64,000 nucleotides of DNA, from assembly GCA_963662155.1 (NCBI GenBank), contig OY759272.1, positions 43,039,210 to 43,103,209 on the forward strand. Direction: 5' to 3'. Every line of letters starts with the position of its first letter. The first letter of the stretch is position 1. The stretch is from Lamellibrachia columna (taxonomy: Eukaryota; Annelida; Polychaeta; Sabellida; Siboglinidae). Made by a program: the position numbers and the translations under genes. This document shows, piece after piece, positions 25,501 to 37,768 of the stretch. A model generated the notes under the pieces. It was given only the letters and a program-made list of their open reading frames with translations. It made no database searches and was not told where the DNA came from.

Positions 25501-28500
25501 CTGTTAAATCATATGGGTGCTGTTAAATCATATGGGTGCTGTTCCATCATATGGGTGCTGTTCCATCATATGGGTGCTGTTAAATCATATGGGTGCTGTT
25601 AAATCATATGGGCGCTGTTAAATCATATGGGTGCTGTTAAATCATATGGGCGCTGTTAAATCATATGGGCGCTGTTAAATCATATGGGCGCTGTTAAATC
25701 ATATGGGTGCTGTTAAATCATATGGGCGCTGTTAAATCATATGGGCGCTGTTAAATCATATGGGCGCTGTTAAATCATATGGGTGCTGTTAAATCATATG
25801 GGTGCTGTTAAATCATATGGGTGCTGTTAAATCATATGGGCGCTGTTAAATCATATGGGCGTTGTTAAATCATATGGGCGCTGTTAAATCATATGGGCGC
25901 TGTTAAATCATATGGGCGCTGTTAAATCATATGGGCGCTGTTAAATCATATGGGCGCTGTTAAATCATATGGGCGCTGTTAAATAATATGGGCGCTGTTA
26001 AATCATATGGGCGCTGTTAAATCATATGGGCGCTGTTAAATCATATGGGTGCTGTTAAATCATATGGGTGCTGTTAAATCATATGGGTGCTGTTAAATCA
26101 TATGGGTGCTGTTTCTTTGTTGTGTCCATTGCTGTATCATCTGTCTAAGATTCTGTATGAATTTTATGATGCTTCTTTGTAGGGAAAATCAGGCTTGGAT
26201 GGGGATAGAGGAGCTACCGGACCAAGAGGAATTAAGGTGAGAGAGATTGTGACACAGTTTCCCTAGATAGGGAGTGATATAGAAAGAAAGAAGAAAGAAA
26301 GAATGCATTTATTTTGACCCAAAATAGCAGAGTTTTAGTGCATAATTAGCATAGCTTATATATATGTGCATATTATATACACAAAAAGATACAAAATTAT
26401 CCATATTATTATATATACAAGCATATGATTGTATACGCATATCCATTCAAAGACTTATATTAATAACCATGTGTTGGCATATACGTCAGTAATGCTAGCA
26501 ATGCTAACTTCGCATAGTATACTTGCAAACCTGGTATTTATGCAAAATAACAACACAAGTCCAGCGTAGATTGAAATAGGCCAAAGAATGACATTTAGAT
26601 TGATTAATTAAGGAGCAGGAAATTAGGCAAGCATACACCATCAAAATAAGATACATCAAATAATCTCAGCAAGCATGCCGGCCCCCAAAAGGTGTTTACA
26701 CATAATTAGTAAATCATGGCTATCAGCTACCCACCACCAGTACTATCTGTACCACTAGTAACTTATATACAATTCACATGGTATCGGTGGGGGTCACTCC
26801 GCCGTGAATTAACCATACACATACATGTACAAACAGAAAGGCTGGGGTACTCGATCCCCCAGCCAAACATGATAAATGAAAAAAGCGGGTAACCACCCAA
26901 CATTCATGAACAATTCATAATGAAAATGATGGTAACACGTATCTAGACATTAGTCAACCAATAACTACTAACACATCAGACCGAGAGGTAGGGCCAAACA
27001 GCCACACAAATGTACTTGTAAAAAGTACCCGCACTAAAAACCCTGTGTACACTACTGAAAACTTAGTGGAGGGAAAAGCGTTAATGCAGAACCTCGTGTA
27101 TCAAACTATAACAGGGAAAAGCGTCAAAAAATTCAAAAACTTTGTGAACTACCTCTCTGTCTACAGTGTTTCACAGTGTATCTACACATAATGCACGACT
27201 TGATTTATTAGATAACAACTGGGTAACAACTGTTAATGCAATATTAGGGAGGGTGGGTGGGATTTTTCAAATGGAGCGGAACAAACCGAACAACAAAACT
27301 GATCTTGTAATAAAATCAACAAATTCAGCGATAACGATTAACCAGTAACAATAGATATTCGGAAATATTTGCAGCGCAAAAGTCTCGCAACGACACAAGA
27401 TGACTTGGAAATCGAGAGAGCCAGGCTCTAGGTCACGTGGTTGGTGTATCCCTATGCGTGAGCGAGTAATTAGGCTAATACTCTCTCCACCATAAAAGGT
27501 CTAACCCCAAATCGCCTTCATTGCCTTGTTATCTCGCATAAAATCCTTTATACGCCGCTGTCAACCTGGTATGCATGCACAATAACATCAAATACAAACA
27601 TCACGTATTCGGGTAATGGAGGCTCCCAATAAAACTACAATTAGTTACTATCACAGGAGCCACCCATCTGAATTTACATGTTGATGTTTTATTGATTTAA
27701 CAAGATTTAATAAGATTGCCATCCCAAACAAGAACTTCCAGATGGCAAGTGGACAAGGAAGCCATTGGCTTATCGAGAGTCCAACAATTTTCTCATCTAT
27801 ATGTAGCCCGCCCTTATCATATATCTGTCAATTCTATTTTTAAACATATTCACACTACTAGCATTAACACAATTATTTGGCAGTTTGTTCCATTCAATTA
27901 TCACCCTCTGTGAGAAAGAGTTCTTTCTCATGTCCAACCTACACTGCTCCTTACCTAATGCTGCTTTGTGTCCTCATGTTCTATTGCCTTCTTTAAGTTT
28001 AAAGAACATATTCCTGTCAACATCCTCATAACCGTTCACTATTTTAAACACTTCTATTTGGTCTCCTCTTAGTCACCTGGTCTCTAGTGTTGTCAAACCA
28101 CATTGTAATAAGCGGCTTTCGTAACTAAGGTCTCTCAATTCTGGAATCATTTTAGTTGCTCTTCGTTGTAATCTTTCTAGCTTGTCTATGTCCTTTTTAC
28201 GATACGGCCTCCATGCTTGATTACAATATTCCACAATATGTGGTCTAACTATTGCTTTGTACAGGGGTACAATTAGCTGTTTCTCCTTATATGTGATAGT
28301 TCTCCTAATTAGCCCTAGAAATTGATTTCCTTTCGAAGCAGCAATTCAACATTGCTCTGAAACTTTCATGTCAGCACTAAATGTTACTCCTAAGTCCTTT
28401 TCTTGTGTTGTTCTAGCTAGTACAACATCCCCTATTTTACATTCTTCGTCCATGTTTCCATGTCCTATGTGTATGCATTTACACTTTCCAAAATTTAATA

Positions 28501-31500
28501 ACATTTGCTATTTTTCTGACCATTTAACTAATTTATTTAGATCATCCTGTAAACTTTGTTGATCTGTAACATTAGTAACCTTTCTGAATATTTTTGTGTC
28601 ATCTACAAATTTCAGTACTTTGCTAGATATGTGATCTTCCAAATCATTTATATATATTAAAAACAGGGCCTAATACTAATCCCTGTGGTACCCCACTCAG
28701 AACTGATTTCCCGTTTGAAATCTCACCATCTACTATCACTCTCTGTCTTCTGTGTGTAAGCCACTATTCTATCATTACCTATTCCATATGCTTTTAGTTT
28801 AAGAAACAATCTTTGATGTGGCACTTTATCGAAAGCTTTCTGAAAATCTAAGTAGACAACATCCACTGGTGACCCGTCATCTACCCACTTTGTAATTTCT
28901 TCCAAAAAACAAGAGATTGGTTAGACATGACCTTGCTTTTAGGAACCCATGTTGAGATGTATTTATTAATTTATGTTTTACAAGGAATTCCACCATGTGG
29001 TCTCTAATTAATGTTTCGAGTAATTTACATACAACTGATGTTAAACTCACTGGTCTGTAATTGTCTGGCTTGTTCCTAATGTTTTACAGTTATTAATTCA
29101 TTAATGTTTCTTACATTTTGCCTTTGCATGATTTATTCCATGACATATTCCATGTATCTAATTCCAGGGTGAGGTTGGGTTTCCCGGAATGCCAGGCTTC
29201 CCGAGCGAGAAGGGAAACAGGGTGAGATTAATGTTTGACACTGTTGCCCGGAAACACTGCACTCAGTAAATGAGAACGTTATGAGCAGTGCACCGATTGT
29301 AAATGTTTACTTTTTATTGCTATTCTGATAAACAGTGATAACAGGAAATATTTACTATTATTTAGAAATTTAATGTTGATATTCTTCTTATTCAAACAAA
29401 AGCATAGAAAAAGTTGAAGTTCTAATCATATAAATACAATATAGAACAGTAATGATAGATTTTGATATTAGTTTTTAATGTTAGTGTAGTTTTTGTAGCA
29501 AATAATAGAACTTTAAACAAGTTTGCAGAGGTTATGAGCAATATGATTGTTTGTCATTATTTCATTGAAAAAAATTATAAGCACCTCATTCAGTTTTGCA
29601 TTTTGCTTCCAGGGATACTTTGGCGAGGCTGGACCACGTGGTTTTACTGGTCAGATTGGACGCCCTGTAAGTACAACTGCCCTTATGGTGACAGGTCAAA
29701 TGTCATAGGTCACTGGGTTATTAATAGAAAACAAATAAAGTACAATAATACATGCCTTCAACGGACACTTCTGTATCCAAGCAAAAATGTCCCTACATGG
29801 CAGGTGTCCCGTCATCGGAGGGACAGGCATGCTGGAGTGGAGGGCTGAAATAAGGCGCATTAGATGTTCCCATGTCTGCCACCAGGGTGCTACTAAACAA
29901 CAGCGATCGCCGCCCGCTGCTCCAAGTCCAAGAACGCTGTCGAATCCACAGTGTGATTGCAGCACTGTCTTATACGACAATATGCAGTTTATAGAGCTTA
30001 TTAAACAAGTCAACTACCATCAATGTGTATTATTTTTAAATGTCACATCCTGTTTAATCGTTAACTGAATAAAATACATGTACGTATACCTTTATGGAAC
30101 TATGATGACGATGTACTGAACTAATAGGCCTACGAATCGAAAATAATAACCTGGATTTGAGCAGCCGAAAACGTATATGAGTTGACACAGTATGTAAGCT
30201 GAATAAACATAGAAAAAGACAATGGGCAGAATTAATAATCGTTTCACCTCGATTTTCAACTGATCTCGACCGAAGCATAAATTTATGATGCACAACTTAG
30301 CAGCGATTCGCCGTTTCATATGCGGATGACGAATTCGTATTTTCGCACACCGGTAGCGCCTTTGGCATGTTGGTTTTGCGTCATTTAGATTCGAGGCATG
30401 CCATTTCACCCCAGTGTCATATTAGTACTGCATACTAAATTGCATTTAAGAATGTTTATCTGATTCTTATGCGAGGCGTATTTGTGAATCTCGATTGCAA
30501 TTTCAAACCGCCTAAGCGAAGCCAACATCAGCGATTGGTGTCGGCGGCAGCGCCAAACAAACAACTTGTTGACAGTCGTTCATTATCGTTGACATTGTTC
30601 ACCTGTTTCTTGAGAATTGTCAAAGCAATTCTAAGTAGGTTTAAGCAGGTCCATTTGGTATTTCCCCTGGTGGCAGAAAATCGGGGTCCACGAGCCTTAT
30701 ATCCGAATTCGTGATATAACGTTGTTTTTCCCACTACACACCGTGCTGTCTGTCCGTCGCCATTTTGGAAATAAAATATTTTTAGAAAAAATTACGAAAA
30801 TAATGATTACTGTCTGCCTTAGCAGGGACAGAAAACCAAAATATCCTGTCCGCTGTCCGCGTTCACCAGGTGTCCCCTCATCAGAGGGACATTAACATGG
30901 TAAAACAGTCCGTACATTGAGAAAGTGTCCCGCCATAGCAGGTGTCCGCTCATCGGAATGTCCGTTGAAGGCAGGTACTACTGTAATGATTACGTTTTTA
31001 TAAGGGAGGAGAAATCCTGTTTGAGTAGATGCCATTACTGCATGTGTTATTCATCTTTGATGTGTCGTATGTTCTTTCAGGTTTTCTCAGTGCAAGTAAA
31101 TGTTACGTCCGGTTGACCTGTGTATTTACTATTAAACACGTCTTTTTCTAGGGTGACTCGGGACCCCCAGGCCCTACCGGAACAATTGGTGATACAGTAA
31201 GTGCAAATTAATGTATCATATATTCTTTTCTCGGTGAAAAGTGTAAAATGTAAATGCATAATTATAAATTATCAAGTATTGGATTTAGTAATAATAGAAG
31301 TTGTTTAAATGAAATAAAACAAATCTGCACTTTCTGGTTAGTGCTATACATGCATCTAAGTAACACATGACTCGCTAATATCTTATCATACAATGCTCAG
31401 AACCTACATATTGTCCACTATTTTTGTGTGACAGAATTACTACTTCACATTTCAGGGTTCACAAGGTTTCTTGGGTCCACGAGGCAGACCTGGTCCACCT

Positions 31501-33117
31501 GGTGAACCGGTGAGTAACCAGACTAAAGATCATTAACAATTACTGGTTTATGTTTACAAAATCTTATTTGGCCAGTTCAATAAGTAAATCTCTCTTGAAT
31601 GCATGACAAAAATAATTTTCATACTTTTTGGTGTTTGGAAATGTATTAACATCAGGTATGTAATAACATCAAGGTAAAAGTTATTTAGCATTATATATTA
31701 TATAGCTAATAAATTGAATACAAGATTATGATAACTGGAATAGAATTTAAATGTGCTACAAAAAACAGCACTTTGCATAGATAGAAAGTGGGATAATTAT
31801 GTGATTTGACTGTAACATTTTTGTTTCCCATCTCAACAGGGTATCCCAGGAAATGACGGACCACCTGGGCCAAAAGGTGTACCAGTAAGTCTCTTACACC
31901 CCACTCCTCACACTTTACTAGTCATCTCAGTAGAGCGATTCACGTCACCCTTTGACTGAAACGATCATAGGAGTGCCATTTCTACATTTCACCAACTTGG
32001 TCTGTCTATACATATCAGGGTCGGTTGGCTTAGATTTGCCCATTTCTTTATGTTAACAAGTCAGTTTTTTTTCTGGCAGCCCCGTCTTCTCTTGGCCTCC
32101 AGGGTGCCTTGCAGACTGGCTTTTGAGTAATAATAATAACAATACACGGTTCTTTTATAGCTCCCATAGTATACAGACCAATTGCTTTACAATAAAATAA
32201 TCAATATATAAAAATGTACATGATTATGTTTATAATCCAATATTTCACAAAAAAGATATTAAAAAAAACTTTCTATTAAATAAAAATTCATTAAATCTAC
32301 CACAAAGATTTTGCTTTGTAAACTGTTATTGTCCAATCGGTCATTTACTTATCTTCTGTATGTGCAAGTCTATATGTGTTTATGTGTATTTTTTCTGTAA
32401 ACACCTATGAACAAGGCATTAGCCCCGGATTTGTTGGTGTATAAATAAAGTTTTTATTATTAATATTGAGTTCTCTGTCTGCCTGATGTCACATGTGCAG
32501 ATGCTAAGGCTGTTGATTTGTTTTAGGGTCCTGTTGGAAGACAGGGAAAAACTGGATTGCTAGGTGTTAATGGTCCACCGGTAAGACAGCCAGAAATGAT
32601 GTCATGTCACGCTCTATTGAACATACAGTTTCACGCACATTTGGGCCATTAAAAAATCTGCATCACAAAGATTTACATTAGACATGATATTTACCATAGA
32701 AAGCAGTGTGAGTTGCTCATAAAATATAAAAATGTTAGTATCTGTGCTGCAGAAAACTTCTACAGATTATTCTAGATGTTTTCATTATTCATACTTATGA
32801 TGACATTTCGGAAGTACACTTTTAAAACAAATATAATTAAAATTTGATGGTGATTGTTATGAAATCAACTGATTAGTTGAGTGACGAAATAGGAACATGA
32901 TCATTTTGATATCATTCAGAATGTCTTATTGCTGACTTCCTTAACAGACTAGGCCCTGAAATCTACAAGTTAACTTGAAGTAGCACGCATCTGATAACAT
33001 ACTTTTACACCTTTACAACTCAAATTATTGCGTTACTAAGTTGAATTTTGAACTAGTATGCTTGTATATGGCCAGAGGCCAAAATACATGCATGCATACA
33101 TGCACACTCACATGCAT

Positions 33118-33184
<67 letters not shown>

Positions 33185-36100
33185 ATATATGCAGGGTTGG
33201 CATGTAACGAAGTAAAAGTACTTCATTACAATACTTGAGTAGTTATTTCAAGTAATTGGTGTGTAACGAAGTAGAATTTTGACAAAATACTTTTTAGTTG
33301 TAACGAAGTAGTTTGATCTAAAGTAACGCGACTTTTTACTCCGTTACTTTTATTTACTTCGCAATATATTTTCGTTACATTATTTTTGCGAAACCGCTGC
33401 TGCCGGTGGCGCTCCACCGTCAACGACATTTCATAGTCGCCAGGCCAAAAGCTATTAATATCATTCAATCGCATGCCAGTTCGCGATCATATTTGCATGC
33501 ATACCTCTCTTCGGGAAATCGATACAACCACTGTTTTATATCTACGAGACTATGTCAGTGAACGAAGTCTGCCAAATATTGTCATAGGTCAGGTCAAGGC
33601 CGTTGACATGAAATGTCACTTCGAGCACACAACGCTTGAACGCCATCTCAAACCACGATGCAAATGTCTCCGTTGCACCATATAAACTATTAATCAGTAA
33701 GCTTCCAATACGTATTATGAATATTGAAATTTGCAATTTCGACAATGTATTGATAATCCACATACACTGACACAATTCTGATATTTGTGAGCGAACGCGC
33801 ATCGTGGATCGAGAACGAGAACCGATTTTCGCCCATTGGCATTGTCTGCAACGGCCGTACCGGCTTACGTCAGCATTACACAGCATTTTACTTTCACGAA
33901 TAAAATTCATATTGAGATGTTTAATAAATTCATAATAATGATTACTCTACAGAACTAAACAGTAAAGAATTGATACTCTGCCATTTGGCAGCATCTTTTC
34001 CCAGCAATGGCTTATTCAAGCTGACCCATAAATAATATCAAAGACATGGACAGGTGCAATTAGCAACAGCATTCCTCTGTTGCACTGGTCTGCTGTCTTC
34101 TGATCAATTCTAGCCCCAGCTGGTACCAGGTAACCAACACAGCTAGTTGTTGCAATGTTTGTGTGAGCCGATAAGACATGTCTGGGAAGACATGAGAAGG
34201 TGGGGGTTCACAAGCCAGATGGCTTCATCAGCTAGGCATCAAATGTCTTTGTTAATTTTACTATGGGCAGTGCTAGGTTGTATTACCTCTGACAAGTTTC
34301 CCTGAGAGGCTACTACTAGTACTGGACTGACCCGCTACCTACTCAGATACAATCACACCTGCGTATACATATCCTGTTGTACAATCTAGCTCCTCCCACA
34401 CCTCAGTGAAACAGGTCGATACAAAGACAGATTGTGCCGCATCATTAATTAAGTTCTGTATTTAACTGAAATTATTTGATGTTGTGAGCTCTCATTAAAG
34501 ATAATGTAATTTTCCAAGCATCCAAGTGAGCACCGTGTTCAATGGTAGCTGGCCGATTGACCAGCTAAGGCTGTCTGGGAGCACATTGTTATAGGGAGAG
34601 TGGTTGCAAAACAGTTGTCAGATGCAGGTTGTGTAATTTATATAATATTACTCATGATTTTGTTGTTATTTCGAAGTGTTGTACTTTTACTTCTACTTTT
34701 ACTTCAAGTACTTTTGAAAAGTTGTTTTACTTTTTACTCAAGTAGTTTTTTTACAAAGTAATTTTATTTTTACTCAAGTAGTTTTTAGGTGAATCACTTT
34801 TACTCAAGTATAAAATAAAATAATTCAGTCAACCCTGAATATATGATGTATATTTTTGTAGGGATCAATTGGACCAAATGATCTGCTTGTTACAACATTC
34901 ATGTAATATATGTATTCATATAGGGACCACCAGGACCAGTTGGACCAAATGATCTGCTCGTTACAACATTCATGTAATATATGTATTCATATAGGGACCA
35001 CCAGGACCAATTGGACCAAATGGACCACCTGGCTTACAAGGCATCACAGGCAAAACAGGGATGCCTGGACTGATAGGGATGGATGGACCTCCAGTAGGTT
35101 TCTCCCCAATTCTCTCTCGATTCTTCCCATCTCAATTAAAATGTGCATGAATCATTGATCCACTTATCCATTAGTTTATATTGAAATGTGCCTAAGCATT
35201 TTATGGATGGCCATGATAAAATATGTTCGACTGAGAACATTTTATTGGATTAGCTAAACAGCAGTATTGGTTAATCTCTTGTGTGTTTGTATTTACAAAG
35301 TATAATTTAAGTGTAATATTTCCAGGTTTGCTTTATGTAGAAAAATGATGAAAGTTTTGTTCATTGTGCACAAAGCAAGGATTCATCCATCTGTATTCTC
35401 TGTGTACACAGCAAGGATTCATCCATCTGTATCCTCTGTGTACACAGCAAGGATTCATCCATCTGTATTCTCTGTGTACACAGCAAGGATTCATCCGTCT
35501 GTATTCTCTGTGTACACAGCAAGGATTCATCCATCTGTATTCTCTGTGTACACAGCAAGGATTCATTCGTCTGAATTCTCTGTGTACACAGCAAGGACCT
35601 GTGGCCTGATGCACGGTCTCTGTTCCTTGTGTACACAGAAAGTCTGTTCATTTGCTATGTACACAGTTATCGTGTCTGCTCCTGATGATATCCTTTTGTT
35701 TCAGGGCCCACCAGGCAACATCGGGGATCCGGGAGAGAAAGGGGACCGCGTGAGTAGACCCTCAAACATAATTCGCTGTGCATGCATTCATCACATGTTT
35801 ATGCCGGTGATTTCCCCAATGCGCATGTGTCAAAGTCAGACAACAGTTCTATGACTCCACATCACTTATTCATTTCGTTGAATGAATGGCTGATTTGTAA
35901 AACATTTTTCTTATGAATCACTGACCATACATGACACCACATTGGTTGAAAGTGTGATTAATTTTTTTATAATCTGACCATTATCTGTACATTGACCTTG
36001 CCGTTCAGTAAATTCCCGAACCGCCATCGAAAATTTCCAGTACCTGACTACCTGTAGACAACGTTTTTCAGTGTCCCCTCCACAAACAATGGAGACATGA

Positions 36101-37694
36101 TATTCAAACATTCAAATTAAAAAAGGCTTCTGGTTTACTGTTTCATATTTTGGCAGTTGATATATTTTCGAAACATTCTGTAATGTTAGAATTTTTTATG
36201 TATACAAACGAATATGTACCCTTAACTAACGGTCATACATGTTATCACATAGGACACATAACCACAGCTTGTGTTGCATTTAAATGTCAATTTGTGTTTT
36301 ATTTGTTGCAGGGTATCGAGGGTCCAATTGGGGCGATGGGAATGCAAGGGGCACGTGGGGTGAAGGTAATGTTGGTCTTTGCAGTCTTTTATGATGATCT
36401 TGTAAAGAGAAATAATATAGAATTACAGCAGGTTACGTACTTGTTAATATGTGTTGTAGGTCACATTGTTACTGCATGTTATATGTAATAACTATTAATC
36501 ACATGTGAGTTATTTGAGAGTTTGCGTACAGTTAGAATTGTGATGTTTTCAGGGTTTGCGTGGTGCCAGGGGAACACTGGGGGAGCCTGGTGAGAAGGTA
36601 AGTTAGGGGGTCTTGGGGGTGGGTGAGATGGTAAGTTAGGGGGTCATGTCAAGAAGGTAGGATACAGGATCATATTAATAATAAATTAGGCAATTTTGAC
36701 ATAAATTAGGCTTATAACACACCGTGTATCCGGGTAAAAACCTGCTCAAAGGCGCTAACAAGGTAAAATGTGTAAGATAAGTCAAGATAAATTTAGTTAA
36801 ATTAAGGTAAGTTACAACCAATTAAATAAGCTAAAGTCGTAGCCTCTTTGCGCAGTGTACAGACATAATCTCAGCAAACATTTGTTAAAAAAATATTTAA
36901 AAAAATAAAGTTCTACTACTAGTGTTTAGTTTTGTGTGTGCTTGTCATGTAACAAGATTGAAACAAATGTACCAGATGGCACATAGACAAGGAAGCCTTT
37001 GGCTTATCGAGAGTCCAACATTTTTTCATCTATGTATAACCCGCCCTCCTGTAATATGTGTCGATATTGTTTTTAAATATATTCACGCTGCTAGCAGTTA
37101 CACAATCTGTAGATTGTAAAGAATCAGTGTACATTGGATATCAGGAAGTACTCGTTCTCACAGAGGACAATAAATTAATGGATCAAATTCTATTAATTTA
37201 TTGTCCTCTGTAAAAACAAGTACTTCTTGATATCCAATGTACACTGATCCTTTACTAATGTTACCTCATGTCCTACTATGTTCTATTATCTTTCTTGATT
37301 GAGAACAAAATATTTCTATCAATATTTTCATACCCATTCAATATTTTAAAAACTTCAATTTCATCTCCTGTTAACCTCCTTGTCTCTAGGCTTGTTAAAC
37401 CACATTCTTTTAGGCGTTCTTCATAACTAAGGTCTCAGTTCTGGAATCATTTTAGTTGCGTTTGTTGCACTCTGTATTTATTCAAATGTATCTATATCCT
37501 TCTTACGATGTGGTCTCCAAGCCTGTATACAGTATTCTAAATGATAATTTATAATTATATGTTTGTATAACATACAGCACGCGTTCCATAGCCATTTTTT
37601 ATATTATAAAATCTACAAAGTATTTAATGTGTAATATGCCAAAAATCTGACAACTGTTCAGAGTAGTAATTGTCACACTGGACTGCCACATTAT

Positions 37695-37768
<74 letters not shown>

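Noticed and set aside
35345..35854. 169-codon frame running through exon 20
   Set aside because: Starts in a 36-base minisatellite and reads across intron; only 35705-35749 is coding.
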